Positions 1 to 8,496 of a DNA stretch of 64,000 bases are shown one piece after another (within the stretch, counting starts at the first letter, position 1; every line of letters begins with the position of its first letter). The stretch lies in NCBI RefSeq assembly GCF_002245495.1, contig NZ_NQJF01000011.1, forward strand, positions 1 through 64,000. The letters run 5' to 3'. The notes beneath the pieces are model-generated. The model did not search any database. It was not told the origin of the DNA and was given only the letters and a program-made list of their open reading frames with translations. This stretch comes from Oceanimonas baumannii (lineage in GTDB: Bacteria; Pseudomonadota; Gammaproteobacteria; Enterobacterales; Aeromonadaceae). A program made the position numbers and the translations under genes.

Positions 1-666
1 CGGCTGAGCAACAACACCGTCGCCGCCGGCATGCTGAACTTCTCGCTGCGCCGCAGCCAGAACATTCACATGCAGCACGTGGATGTGAACAAGGACGCCC
101 GAGCCCTCACCAAGAGCCAGAAGCCGGCGGTACTGTGGTTTACCGGCCTGTCCGGGGCTGGCAAGTCGACCATCGCCAACCTGGTGGAGAAAAAGCTGCA
201 CGCCCAGGGCAACCATACCTACCTGCTGGACGGCGACAACGTGCGCCACGGCCTGAACAAGGATCTGGGCTTTACCGATGCCGACCGGGTGGAAAACATT
301 CGCCGGGTGGCAGAAGTGTCGAAGCTGATGGTGGATGCCGGCCTGATTGTACTCACCGCCTTTATCTCGCCGTTCCGCGCCGAGCGCCGCCTGGCCCGGG
401 AGCTGCTGGCAGAGGGTGAATTCATTGAAGTGCACGTGGACACCCCGCTGAACGTGGCAGAAGAGCGCGACGTGAAAGGGCTGTACAAAAAGGCCCGCCG
501 CGGCGAGCTGAAGAACTTCACCGGCATCGACTCCGCCTATGAGCAGCCGGAGAATCCGGAAATTCGCCTGGACACCACCGCACTGAGTGCCGACGAGGCA
601 GCGGATGCGGTGATTACAGCACTGCAAGAAAAAGGCATTATCGGCATTGGCGACTGGTCTATCTGA
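1..666 (+). CDS. cysNC: Bifunctional sulfate adenylyltransferase subunit 1/adenylylsulfate kinase CysNC, 3' end only
   Basis: The kinase part phosphorylates adenylylsulfate (APS) to PAPS in assimilatory sulfate reduction. The P-loop GLSGAGKST is at bases 145-171, followed by the [10 protein letters not shown] and [10 protein letters not shown] motifs of APS kinases. The frame is open from base 1. The first codons read [11 protein letters not shown], the usual end of the CysN GTPase, and run without a stop into the kinase. This matches the NodQ/CysNC fusions rather than a free-standing CysC. The ATG at 31 is therefore probably internal. The amino-terminal GTPase lies outside the window. The kinase call is firm; the fusion is inferred from the upstream residues. 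Confidence 0.9.
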   Translation, partial: RLSNNTVAAGMLNFSLRRSQNIHMQHVDVNKDARALTKSQKPAVLWFTGLSGAGKSTIANLVEKKLHAQGNHTYLLDGDNVRHGLNKDLGFTDADRVENIRRVAEVSKLMVDAGLIVLTAFISPFRAERRLARELLAEGEFIEVHVDTPLNVAEERDVKGLYKKARRGELKNFTGIDSAYEQPENPEIRLDTTALSADEAADAVITALQEKGIIGIGDWSI

Positions 667-688
667 CCCCTGCCCTGTCGCTAAATGT

Positions 689-718
689 AAAAGGCCGGCT
701 CATTGAGCCGGCCTTTTT
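689..718 (+). terminator. Intrinsic terminator after cysNC
   Basis: An inverted repeat aaggccggct / agccggcctt with a short loop is followed by five T's. It starts 22 bases after the cysNC stop. An A tract on the other side could also let it work leftward. Confidence 0.85.
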
Positions 719-746
719 GCCTGAAGTAGTAGACTTTCCTGTTTTT

Positions 747-829
747 CCGTCATTTATGCGCAGGCAGGAATCCAGACCGGATAGCACAGCAACTTGAAGA
801 CTGGGCCCCCGCCTTCACGGGGGCGACGG
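747..829. repeat. Degenerate ccgtcat...gacgg interspersed repeat
   Basis: The element starts ccgtcatttatgcg, continues through caggaatccag, and ends with a GC-rich hairpin (gcccccgccttcacgggggc) and gacgg. Its ends are inverted. It resembles the dispersed elements of the type 'ccgtcattcccgcg...' that occur between genes in many proteobacteria. It lies between the cysNC terminator and the 3' end of yfcL. The hairpin may also end yfcL transcription. The family assignment is by eye only. Confidence 0.4.
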
Positions 830-866
830 TGTTTGGAGTGCGACGTTACTTCACAGGGGCCGCTAC

Positions 867-1157
867 TCAGGCTTCAGCTTCCGCTTCCGCCCGGGCCAGC
901 AGCTCGTTCCAGTAGCTGAATACCAGCTTTTGATCATCGTCGTTAAGTTCACCGCTGAGGATGGCCTGGTTCAGGCTGGTTTTCACCCGAGCTTTTACAT
1001 CACGCACATGGTTGCGGCCGGCTATCTCACTCTGGGCCACCGCCAGGGTAATGTGACCACGCAAATAGCCGCCTGCGAACAGCTGATCTTCAGTGGCTTC
1101 CGCCACCTTGCCATCAATTTCATTCAGCAGCCGTTGTTCAAATTCAAAGATATTCAT
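867..1157 (-). CDS. yfcL: YfcL family protein
   Basis: This 96-residue protein aligns over its full length with E. coli YfcL. The shared block includes DGKVxxAxxDxLFAxGYLRGHxTLA in the first half. Its function is not established. As in E. coli it lies near epmC and aroC. Its ATG overlaps the stop of the upstream kinase gene by 4 bases (ATGA), so the two are probably translated from one message. The carboxy end is an alanine/glutamate repeat. Confidence 0.85.
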   Translation of the reverse strand: MNIFEFEQRLLNEIDGKVAEATEDQLFAGGYLRGHITLAVAQSEIAGRNHVRDVKARVKTSLNQAILSGELNDDDQKLVFSYWNELLARAEAEAEA

Positions 1158-2287
1158 TCATTTGCCTCGTATTCCGGGTTAACTACCCGTACCAGCACTT
1201 CATCATGGTAGCCAGTGATCACCCGCATCAGGCCGCCCAATTCGCGGTCAAGGTCGGGATCATTGGTATCGACTCGCAGCGGGCGTCCGTTCAGCGAGCT
1301 GAGTTTGGATTTGGTTGCCAGCAGCCAGATATTGTCGCGCCCCACGGCCCTGATCACCGCCGGACTAAGCTGCTGATTGCCCCGGCCAAACACATGGCCC
1401 TGGCCCCCGATCAGGGTGATCACCAGCTTGCAATTTTTGTCCCTGATATATTCATAAAGGCCCTGGGCATCCAGATCCGAGGCAACAAGTTGTTTTCGAT
1501 AAACCAGATCCACACCCAGCAGCGTGTTAGGCAGCTCAAGTCGCTCCATGACGGCGGCAACTGTGCTGCCCGAGCCCATGATGAAATAACAGTCTTCCTC
1601 ATCCTCCATGCGCTCAATCACCTCGTCGGCGATATCGGTCAGCACCAGTTCGGCCGATTCCTTACCGGCCACTTTGACCGCCTGCACATAGCTGAGTTCA
1701 CCGGGAATGAGCATTTCTCCGTAACGGCGGGCACGCACTCTGCCTTCACGAAATGCGGCTTCGTCAATGTCCATCACATCCGCTTCTACCAGACTGACTG
1801 CCTCACCTCGCACCAGCTTGGCCAGTAGCCGGCCAGTGCCGGCGGGGGTAACGCCATAAACCCCGGAGTGAATTTTTACTCCGGCAGGAATACCCAGCAC
1901 ACACAGGCTGTCCGGTACCACAGCGCAGATATCCCGGGCAGTACCGTCGCCCCCGGCAAACAGCAATAAGTCAATGTCGTGTTCTACCAGGCTGGCCACC
2001 GCGGCGCGGGTATCCCCGGCAGTGGTGGGCTCCCCGGGTTGATGACAGACCTCAAAGGGCAATGCCAGCTCCTGACACAGATTCTCGCCCATGTCGCCAG
2101 CCACGGTGTAAATGCAAAAACGGTCTTTCAGCTCCGTCAGCTCAGCCAATGCCAGGCCGCTGCGCTGCTGAGCCCGGGGCTCGGCTCCCCGGGCCAGCGC
2201 TTCGGCCGCCAGGCCATCACTGCCTTTAAGACCGACACTGCCTCCCAGACCAGCCAGGGGATTGATGATAAGTCCGATTCTGAACAT
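1154..2287 (-). CDS. ATP-NAD kinase family protein (COG3199 type)
   Basis: This is predicted to phosphorylate NAD using ATP or polyphosphate, or to bind a related ligand. The NAD-kinase signature GGDGTARD is near residues 112-119, in the Rossmann-like first domain (LLLFAGGDGTARDICAV). At about 377 residues it is longer than the housekeeping NadK (about 290) and belongs to the divergent family annotated 'ATP-NAD kinase family protein'. The ATG at 2287 is preceded by aaggag with a 5-base spacer and is preferred over the GTG just upstream. It sits 9 bases after epmC and overlaps yfcL. The substrate is not proven by sequence. Confidence 0.8.
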   Translation of the reverse strand: MFRIGLIINPLAGLGGSVGLKGSDGLAAEALARGAEPRAQQRSGLALAELTELKDRFCIYTVAGDMGENLCQELALPFEVCHQPGEPTTAGDTRAAVASLVEHDIDLLLFAGGDGTARDICAVVPDSLCVLGIPAGVKIHSGVYGVTPAGTGRLLAKLVRGEAVSLVEADVMDIDEAAFREGRVRARRYGEMLIPGELSYVQAVKVAGKESAELVLTDIADEVIERMEDEEDCYFIMGSGSTVAAVMERLELPNTLLGVDLVYRKQLVASDLDAQGLYEYIRDKNCKLVITLIGGQGHVFGRGNQQLSPAVIRAVGRDNIWLLATKSKLSSLNGRPLRVDTNDPDLDRELGGLMRVITGYHDEVLVRVVNPEYEANE

Positions 2288-2296
2288 CACGGCTCC

Positions 2297-2821
2297 TTAC
2301 ATAAAGTCGGCGGCGGTTAACGGCGGGCGCTGATAATGGGCCTGTAACACCGCCATAAAACGGGCTGCACGGGCAGGAAAGCCGGTCTCAAGATAGCGCA
2401 GAGCCTGCTCACGTACTTTAGCCCGGAAGGCATGCCGGTCCGGCTCTACCGTGCCCTCCAGGTTGTCGCAGCTGACATTAAAAACAAAGCCACAACTCAG
2501 CGACAACGCCCACTCAATGGCCTGAGGCTTAATCTCGACCACTTCAAAGGCAGCCTGGGCGTTCGCATCGCGACCATCAGGGTGATACCAGTAACCATAA
2601 TCCACCTGCTGACGACGGCCATCGCCGGCCAGCAGCCAGTGAGCAATCTCATGCAGGGCGCTGGCAAAAAAACCATGAGCAAACACGATGCGATGATGCT
2701 CTGCATGTTCATCGGCAGGAAGATACACGGGTTCGTCATCACCACGCTCCAGACGCGTGTTATGAGAGACGTAAAAGGTATGATCAAACAGCGAGACAAG
2801 ATCCTGGTAACAAAACGACAT
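2297..2821 (-). CDS. epmC: Elongation factor P hydroxylase
   Basis: EpmC hydroxylates the beta-lysyl-lysine of translation factor EF-P. The protein is 174 residues, close to E. coli YfcM (182). It carries a metal-binding HEIAH motif at about residues 57-61, within HGFFASALHEIAHW. The start MSFCYQDL at 2821 follows GGAGGG on the minus strand; the longer open frame upstream is not supported by homology. Neighbours aroC, prmB and yfcL are the usual ones. An 8-bp hairpin covers the ribosome-binding region (see separate entry). Confidence 0.9.
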   Translation of the reverse strand: MSFCYQDLVSLFDHTFYVSHNTRLERGDDEPVYLPADEHAEHHRIVFAHGFFASALHEIAHWLLAGDGRRQQVDYGYWYHPDGRDANAQAAFEVVEIKPQAIEWALSLSCGFVFNVSCDNLEGTVEPDRHAFRAKVREQALRYLETGFPARAARFMAVLQAHYQRPPLTAADFM

Positions 2822-2827
2822 AATAAC

Positions 2828-2849
2828 AGCGGCCCTCCGTTGGGCCGCT
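2828..2849 (-). promoter_or_regulatory. Hairpin over the epmC ribosome-binding site
   Basis: On the minus strand, agcggccc, loop aacgga, then gggccgct form a perfect 8-bp stem ending 6 bases before the epmC ATG. The Shine-Dalgarno sequence GGAGGG spans the loop and the right arm, so folding would hide it. There is no U tract, so it is not an obvious terminator for aroC. Confidence 0.5.
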
Positions 2850-2935
2850 ATTCTACCCGCTGGCAGCGGGCAAACAAGAGGGGACATCGGCCATCACCGC
2901 AAAATAAGCGGTGCGCCTGTAAACCCCGGCAACAT

Positions 2936-4021
2936 TCAGCGCAGTTGCGGGGTACCGGTATGTACGCCGGCGTTTTGCGCCCGGTTAAGCAACAGATGGT
3001 CAAGCAACACAATGGCCATCATCGCTTCGGCAATTGGGACCGCACGAATGCCCACGCAGGGATCATGACGGCCACGGGTGACCATTTCGGTAGCGTTGCC
3101 GTCTTTATCGATGGTCTTGCCCGGCACCATGATGCTGGACGTCGGCTTGAGGGCAATACTGGCAACAATATCCTGGCCGCTGGAAATACCGCCCAGAATG
3201 CCACCGGCGTGGTTACTGCCAAATCCTTCCGGCGTCAGCTCGTCCCGATGCTCGGAGCCCTTTTGCTCTACCACCTCAAAGCCGTCGCCAATCTCCACGC
3301 CTTTCACCGCGTTAATTCCCATTAACGCATGGGCAATATCGGCATCGAGACGGTCAAATACCGGCTCACCCAGGCCCACCGGTACGCCCGTTGCCACCAC
3401 CTGTATTTTGGCGCCGATGGAATTGCCTTCTTTTTTGAGATCCCGCATATATTCATCCAGTGCATCCAGCTTGCCGGCATCGGCAAAGAAGAACGGATTG
3501 GTTTCAATGATGCTCTGATCAAAGGCCTCGGCCTTGATCGGACCAAGCTGGGTGAGATGGGCATAAACGGACACACCAAACTGCGCCAGCACCTTTTTGG
3601 CAATGGCACCGGCAGCTACCCGCATGGCGGTTTCCCGTGCCGACGAACGCCCGCCACCACGGTAGTCACGAATGCCGTATTTTTGATGATAGGTATAGTC
3701 GGCATGGCCCGGACGGAACACATCCTTGATGGCAGAATAGTCCTTGGAACGCTGATCGGTATTTTCAATCAACAGACCAATGGAAGTGCCGGTGCTTTTA
3801 CCCTCAAACACGCCGCTGAGAATTTTAACTTCGTCGGCTTCCCGCCGCTGGGTGGTAAAACGGGACGTTCCGGGCTTGCGCCGATCCAGATCCTGCTGTA
3901 GATCGGCTTCGGTCAGCGCCACGCCCGGAGGCACACCATCCACCACTGCACCCAGCGCCAGGCCGTGACTTTCGCCAAAGGTGGAGACGCGAAAAAGGGT
4001 TCCTATACTGTTCCCTGCCAT
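2936..4021 (-). CDS. aroC: Chorismate synthase
   Basis: AroC makes chorismate from EPSP, the last shikimate step, and needs reduced FMN. The 361-residue protein has the normal length. Family signatures are visible: GESHG near the amino end, [29 protein letters not shown], and [18 protein letters not shown] near the carboxy end. It is 24 bases downstream of prmB on the same strand, as in E. coli, and precedes epmC by 114 bases. Confidence 0.97.
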   Translation of the reverse strand: MAGNSIGTLFRVSTFGESHGLALGAVVDGVPPGVALTEADLQQDLDRRKPGTSRFTTQRREADEVKILSGVFEGKSTGTSIGLLIENTDQRSKDYSAIKDVFRPGHADYTYHQKYGIRDYRGGGRSSARETAMRVAAGAIAKKVLAQFGVSVYAHLTQLGPIKAEAFDQSIIETNPFFFADAGKLDALDEYMRDLKKEGNSIGAKIQVVATGVPVGLGEPVFDRLDADIAHALMGINAVKGVEIGDGFEVVEQKGSEHRDELTPEGFGSNHAGGILGGISSGQDIVASIALKPTSSIMVPGKTIDKDGNATEMVTRGRHDPCVGIRAVPIAEAMMAIVLLDHLLLNRAQNAGVHTGTPQLR

Positions 4022-4045
4022 GAACTTTTCCTTACAACTTAATGA

Positions 4046-4966
4046 TTAAAACTGATCGCGGTGCGCCAGCAGATCCCGCCGGCTGATCACGAATACACCA
4101 TGGCCGCCATGCTCAAACTCCACCCAGGACAGCGGCAGTCCGGGAAAGGCCATTTCCATGTGCACCTGGCTGTTACCGACTTCCACTACTAATACGCCAT
4201 CGTCGGTAAGAAAATTACAGGCCTGAGCAAGCATCCGGCGGGTAAAGTCGAGGCCATCAACCCCTGAGGCCAGTGCCAGCTCGGGCTCGTGCAGAAACTC
4301 CTCGGGCAAATCGCTCATGTCTTCTTCGTCAACATAAGGCGGGTTGGCCACGATAAGATCGTATTTATCGCCGGCAGGCAATGCGGAAAACATATCTGAT
4401 TCAATAGGAATGACCTGCTGCTCCAGACCATGATTCTGAATATTGATTTCCGCTACATCCAGCGCATCACGGGAAATGTCCAGCGCATCAACCTCTGCCT
4501 CGGGAAACGCATGGGCCAACGCAATGGCAATGCAACCGGAGCCGGTGCACATGTCCATGATGCGGGCCGGCTCATGAGCAAGCCAGGGGGCAAAACGGGT
4601 ATCGATCAGCTCGGCAATGGGTGAGCGCGGGATCAGTACACGCTCATCCACATAAAACTCATAGCCGGCAAACCAGGCGGTATGGGTAATGTAAGGCGTA
4701 GGCAGCCGCTCTTCCACCCGGCGGCGAATACCCTCAAGCAGGACCCGGCGCTCGGCGGGCACCAGTCGAGCATCCCGTACCTGAGGCGGACAGTCGAGAG
4801 GCAAATGCAGCAACGGTAACACCAGCTGCACCGCATCATCCCAGGCGTTGTCGGTGCCATGGCCGTAAAACAGACCGGCCTGTTGAAAGCGGCTGGCAGC
4901 AAATCGCAGCCAGTCACCCGTGGTGTGCAGCTCGTTGAGCGCCTCATCATTAAAAAGCGTGTCCAA
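4046..4966 (-). CDS. prmB: Ribosomal protein uL3 glutamine N5-methyltransferase
   Basis: PrmB methylates a glutamine of 50S protein L3. SAM motif I ([15 protein letters not shown]) is near residues 137-151, and the NPPY motif that binds the target glutamine is at 208-211. The 306 residues fit the family (about 310). No ATG is available; translation appears to start at TTG 4966, preceded by a strong ggagggg on the minus strand. It is divergent from smrB, with 34 bases between the starts, and is followed by aroC. Confidence 0.95.
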   Translation of the reverse strand: MDTLFNDEALNELHTTGDWLRFAASRFQQAGLFYGHGTDNAWDDAVQLVLPLLHLPLDCPPQVRDARLVPAERRVLLEGIRRRVEERLPTPYITHTAWFAGYEFYVDERVLIPRSPIAELIDTRFAPWLAHEPARIMDMCTGSGCIAIALAHAFPEAEVDALDISRDALDVAEINIQNHGLEQQVIPIESDMFSALPAGDKYDLIVANPPYVDEEDMSDLPEEFLHEPELALASGVDGLDFTRRMLAQACNFLTDDGVLVVEVGNSQVHMEMAFPGLPLSWVEFEHGGHGVFVISRRDLLAHRDQF

Positions 4967-5000
4967 AACCCCTCCGCCTCGCTAAAATGGCTGTTTTTGA

Positions 5001-5540
5001 ATGATCAAAGCGAACATGACCGCCTCATCCCCTCCCGAAAACGACGATAATACGCTGTTCATGGAAGCGGTGCGCGGTGTCCGCAAATTGAAGCAGGATA
5101 CCATAAGTCCGCACCGGTCGCCGGTCAAGGTGAAAGCCATGCGGACAGCTGAGCGCAAGGACAGAGCCGAAGCCCATCCGTTTTCGGACTTGTATGAACC
5201 CTGGCTGGATCAGGATGGCCCCACCCGATTTCGTGCCGGCGATACCTCAGCCTTTGAACTGAAACGGCTGCGCCGGGGCGATTACGTGCCCGAGCTGTTT
5301 CTGGATCTGCATGGTCTGACCCAGGAAGAAGCCAAGCAGGAGCTGTCGGCGCTGTTGCTGGCAGCCCAACGAAACAATGTGAACTGTGTGTCTGTGATGC
5401 ACGGGCACGGCAAGCACATTCTGAAACAACGACTGCCCATGTGGCTGGCTCAGCACCCACAAGTGCTGGCATTCCATCAGGCGACACGGGAATGGGGCGG
5501 CAATGCAGCGCTGCTGGTATTGCTTAAAACCGAGCGGTAG
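5001..5540 (+). CDS. smrB: Ribosome rescue endonuclease SmrB
   Basis: SmrB cleaves mRNA at collided ribosomes so that stalled ribosomes can be rescued. The Smr domain fills the carboxy half, with LDLHG near residues 101-105 and HGHGKHILK near 134-142. The amino-terminal helix motif RGVRKLKQDTI matches E. coli SmrB. Residue 1 could instead be the second ATG (5016), which aligns a little better with E. coli. Neither start has a strong ribosome-binding site. It is divergent from prmB. Confidence 0.93.
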   Translation: MIKANMTASSPPENDDNTLFMEAVRGVRKLKQDTISPHRSPVKVKAMRTAERKDRAEAHPFSDLYEPWLDQDGPTRFRAGDTSAFELKRLRRGDYVPELFLDLHGLTQEEAKQELSALLLAAQRNNVNCVSVMHGHGKHILKQRLPMWLAQHPQVLAFHQATREWGGNAALLVLLKTER

Positions 5541-5545
5541 AACGC

Positions 5546-5568
5546 AAAAAGCCGGGCTAAGCCCGGCT
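5546..5568 (-). terminator. Intrinsic terminator for ytfK
   Basis: Reading leftward, agccgggct / agcccggct is followed by TTTTT. It lies in the gap between the convergent smrB and ytfK and matches the ytfK direction. Confidence 0.8.
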
Positions 5569-5592
5569 GGTCGATATGAATGCGTAGCGCAT

Positions 5593-5805
5593 TCAGGCGG
5601 TCGCCTGCGGTGAGTTCAGCTGATTAATCAGGCGATTGACTTCACTGACCGTTTTACGGTGCTGATCGTCTGCCTGCTCCGGCATCACCAGCAGCCCTTT
5701 GGCGTAATGGTAAGCACCACGCCCATGAATGTAGAGCCTTCCTTTGAAAAAGGTTTTTACATGTTTTGCGATCAACAAAGGCTGATAGTTGTTAAAGATT
5801 CGCAT
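5593..5805 (-). CDS. ytfK: DUF1107 protein YtfK
   Basis: This 70-residue protein aligns with E. coli YtfK throughout (MRIFNNYQPLLIAKHVKTFF; GRLYI; SEVNRLI). E. coli YtfK is reported to act on SpoT to favour (p)ppGpp accumulation under phosphate or fatty-acid limitation. A gaggtg ribosome-binding site precedes the ATG. It is a single gene with its own terminator, between smrB and sixA. Confidence 0.85.
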   Translation of the reverse strand: MRIFNNYQPLLIAKHVKTFFKGRLYIHGRGAYHYAKGLLVMPEQADDQHRKTVSEVNRLINQLNSPQATA

Positions 5806-5855
5806 TTTTTCACCTCTGCCTTACTTATCTGTGCTCATTATATTTGTACGTTTTG

Positions 5856-6368
5856 TTACCCCATGGAGCCACAAAGCGGCCAGCGCCGTGGGTGATGGGG
5901 GCGGATACTGTGCGGTCCTTCAAGCCAGTTAAATAATCCGCCATGCCCTTTTTCCAGCGTAATTTTGGCAACGCCGGAGGTCACAAAAACCGGTGCCATG
6001 GTGGCCGGACAAAGGCTTTCAACAAGAAAGCCAACCAAGGGCATGTGGCTTATGACCAGCAAGTTCCCGGTTCGTTCAACATCACCGTAGGCTAAAATCA
6101 AGCTGGCAGCTGTGTCTGCATCGGCAGACGGTACCAGCTCGTTGCAGAACTCCGTTCGCATCCCCGGAATAACCGCTGAGACCTGCTGCCAGGTCTGCCG
6201 GGTACGCAGATAGGGACTGACCAGCACGCGGTCGAACGACTCCACTTGCTGCGCAAGCCACTGCGCCATATGACAAACTTCTTCTTTTCCATGCTCTGTT
6301 AGCGGTCTCTGGGCATCACTGCTTGCCTGTGACGATGCCTGACCATGACGCATGACAAAGATATTCAT
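5856..6368 (-). CDS. sixA: Phosphohistidine phosphatase SixA
   Basis: SixA removes phosphate from phosphohistidine proteins such as the nitrogen phosphotransferase protein NPr or phosphorelay domains. It is a histidine phosphatase with the RHG motif at residues 7-9 (MNIFVMRHGQAS) and the second catalytic histidine in LLVISHMPLVG. The start at 6368 follows gaggtggag; the upstream frame extension has no homology support. At 170 residues it is slightly longer than E. coli SixA (161). Confidence 0.92.
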   Translation of the reverse strand: MNIFVMRHGQASSQASSDAQRPLTEHGKEEVCHMAQWLAQQVESFDRVLVSPYLRTRQTWQQVSAVIPGMRTEFCNELVPSADADTAASLILAYGDVERTGNLLVISHMPLVGFLVESLCPATMAPVFVTSGVAKITLEKGHGGLFNWLEGPHSIRPHHPRRWPLCGSMG

Positions 6369-6776
6369 CTCCACCTCACCTTCAGGCGAACCCGCCTTGT
6401 CAAAAGGGCGGGCATCATACCCCTGCAAACCTGGTTGCTCAAGGAGCCAGCTCACTGTTTAGTCAGCCTGTGGCACCCTTTCGCGATTAGCACTCTTATA
6501 ACATATATAGAACAAATCGATGACAAAATTCATTCATTTTTCGATTGATTCAGTTAAAAGTCAGCCCGGCGCAGAGTGCATCCGTTTAATGACAGTTTGA
6601 TGATCTTAAAAAAAAACTGGCCGGTTAAGGCCAGTTAAACGTGTTCTATGATTAACGAATGAACAGAAACCAAAATCTGAGATCACCCCGGTGATCATCA
6701 GCTTGTTGACGTGGCGCCAACCAGTGACAGATTACTGAAAAAGAAAACGTCACCGTTGATCCTGGTCAACAAAGGG
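6369..6776. other. Intergenic region of about 400 bases
   Basis: No gene is supported here. It holds the leftward sixA promoter region, a leftward terminator (6608-6636) and a short perfect inverted repeat gatcacc-cc-ggtgatc at 6681-6696. The 67-codon frame starting at 6345 is a shadow of the sixA start. Confidence 0.6.
6608..6636 (-). terminator. Intrinsic terminator (leftward)
   Basis: The inverted repeat aactggcc / ggccagtt is followed, reading leftward, by a run of T's. It lies 141 bases after the stop of the small membrane protein at 6777-6911, the only leftward gene that can use it. Confidence 0.75.
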
Positions 6777-6911
6777 TCAGCCTTTGCGTTTGTCGAGCCA
6801 CATCAATACCAGGCACGCCACCACTGACACCGCAATAAAGCCAAATAAAAAGATCAGCGGCATGGCCGTGTAGCCCAGCACATTCCAAATCAGTTTTTCC
6901 ATTGCACTCAT
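6777..6911 (-). CDS. Short single-span membrane protein (TIGR02808-like)
   Basis: This 44-residue frame starts MSAMEKLIWNVLGYTAMP and has one hydrophobic stretch (about residues 18-38) followed by a basic tail (WLDKRKG). The pattern xxExxIWxxLGYxAMPxI fits the short TIGR02808 family of Vibrio and Shewanella as I remember it. The function is unknown. It is followed by a leftward terminator, which supports expression. It is too short for usual gene cut-offs. Confidence 0.6.
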   Translation of the reverse strand: MSAMEKLIWNVLGYTAMPLIFLFGFIAVSVVACLVLMWLDKRKG

Positions 6912-6972
6912 GTTTTTGCTCCGGACAGCGCATTTGCCGACAGTGTAGCAGTATTAAGGAGGCCTGACCCCA

Positions 6973-7173
6973 TCAGGCTCTGAGCAAGGCGTAGCGAAGA
7001 CCACGGGAGCTGAGTAACAAAAAGCGCCGGCGGGCCATAAACATGGGCAAGACTGCCGGTCCGAACAAACAACCCAGCATGGCCCAGCGACGGGGCGGCA
7101 GCGCACTTTGCAGAGCGGCAACATAAAACGATAGCCCGCTCACAGCGGCCAGTAAAAAAACGATGACCAACAT
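6973..7173 (-). CDS. Small two-span membrane protein
   Basis: The 66 residues form two hydrophobic segments (about 1-24 and 33-47) with an LPPRRWAMLG loop between them and an arginine-rich carboxy half. A near-ideal aggaggt ribosome-binding site lies 7 bases before the ATG, so this frame, not the longer overlapping one, is real. It has no function I can name. It is divergent from the universal stress gene. Confidence 0.65.
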   Translation of the reverse strand: MLVIVFLLAAVSGLSFYVAALQSALPPRRWAMLGCLFGPAVLPMFMARRRFLLLSSRGLRYALLRA

Positions 7174-7287
7174 AGAAGAACCTCCTGACTGGCGAAAACA
7201 TTACCATATTGCCCTGCCCTGTGTCAGGGTATAGCAGTACTGGATCTTCTATTATTCTAAGGCAAAACAAACCGCCGGGAGACACCT

Positions 7288-7761
7288 ATGCCCTATCGTC
7301 ATATTCTGGTTGCGCTGAATCTGAACCCCAGGGAAAAGCCGCTGCTCAAGCGCGCGGCAGAACTGGCTGAGTGCCACGGCGCTGCAGTGCACCTGGTGCA
7401 TGTCCAGCCGGATCTCAGCGGTGTTTACGTCGGCAGCCTGAACATGGATCTGCGCAAGCTGCAAATGAAGCTCAGGCTGGAAAGCGGTCATGAATTGATG
7501 CGGCTGTTACAGGACGCACAGAAACAGGTCGATAGCATTTCGTTACCCAGCGGAGACCTTCATCAGGCGGTGAGTATGGCGGTGAAACAGACCGGGGCCG
7601 ATTTGCTGATCTGCGGCCACCGGCCTCATCATCGCTTCTGGGGTCACCTGTTTGCCAACAGTGTGGGTTTTGTGGATATCAGCGATTGCGATGTGCTGGT
7701 CGTTAAACTGGAGCCGGCTACTTCAGACAAAACCCCTGCTCATGCAGAAAATTCAGCATAA
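7288..7761 (+). CDS. Universal stress protein (UspA family)
   Basis: This is a single-domain UspA fold of 157 residues. It starts PYRHILVALNLNP and ends with the family's nucleotide-loop region, which here reads GHRPHHRFWGHLFANSVGFVDISDCDVLVVK. The usual G-x2-G-x9-G-S/T signature is degenerate, because the glycines at GHR-HHRFWG are spaced differently. ATP binding is therefore uncertain. The last 44 bases overlap the 3' end of nfsA on the other strand. Confidence 0.85.
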   Translation: MPYRHILVALNLNPREKPLLKRAAELAECHGAAVHLVHVQPDLSGVYVGSLNMDLRKLQMKLRLESGHELMRLLQDAQKQVDSISLPSGDLHQAVSMAVKQTGADLLICGHRPHHRFWGHLFANSVGFVDISDCDVLVVKLEPATSDKTPAHAENSA

Positions 7762-8443
7762 AGGGCCGGGCTTCCCTGGCCAGGGTATCAGCAATCTGGC
7801 CGGTCCAGGTGGTGTCCTTGTTACCACCACTGCGGGTTTGATAGTAATGACGCACTTGCGCATCATATTCTGCCATCCGGGCTTCATCGTGATGGGGCTG
7901 ATAGCCGTTTTCCATAAACATCATGTCTGCCGGCAAGCGTGGCTTGGGCTCGGGGTCCTGCGCCGGATAGCCAAGGCATAATCCAAATAACGGAATCACC
8001 CCCTGCGGCAACCCGAGCAAGCGACTCAGTTCATGAGGCTGATTGCGCACCGCGCCGATAAACACCCCGCCAAGTCCGAGAGATTCTGCGGCAGTTATGG
8101 CATTCTGCCCCATTAGGGCGGTGTCTATTGCCCCGATCAGCAATTGCTCGGCAAAACCGGTTCTGGCCTCAGGTACCCATTGCAGATGGCGATGAAAATC
8201 GGCACAAAACACCCAGAATTCGGCGGCACTGCCCACATAGGCCTGGTTGCCACACAACGCCATCACCTGCTGACGCAGAGCCTGGTCGGTAATACGGATC
8301 ACACTGGACGCCTGCAAAAAACTGGAGCTGGATGCAGACTGTGCCGCGGCCATGATGGCGCTCAGCTGCTCAGGCGCGATGGCCTTACTGGCAAATTTGC
8401 GAATGGAGCGATGCTGTCGCATCAGTTCAATGGTGGCTGTCAT
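7718..8443 (-). CDS. nfsA: Oxygen-insensitive NADPH nitroreductase
   Basis: NfsA is a flavoprotein that reduces nitroaromatics, nitrofurans and quinones by two-electron steps. It aligns along its length with E. coli NfsA: TIELMRQHRSIRKF, SSSSFLQASSVIRITD, AEFWVFCADFHRHLQ, AESLGLGGVFIGAVRN, LPLFGLCLGYP-type block. The ATG at 8443 follows aaagg; a GTG two codons upstream is less likely. It is convergent with the stress protein and overlaps its 3' end. Confidence 0.95.
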   Translation of the reverse strand: MTATIELMRQHRSIRKFASKAIAPEQLSAIMAAAQSASSSSFLQASSVIRITDQALRQQVMALCGNQAYVGSAAEFWVFCADFHRHLQWVPEARTGFAEQLLIGAIDTALMGQNAITAAESLGLGGVFIGAVRNQPHELSRLLGLPQGVIPLFGLCLGYPAQDPEPKPRLPADMMFMENGYQPHHDEARMAEYDAQVRHYYQTRSGGNKDTTWTGQIADTLAREARPFMLNFLHEQGFCLK

Positions 8444-8496
8444 ATTCACCTTTCAATGTCGGTCTGTGTATCATCATGAATATTGAGTCCGTCTGA

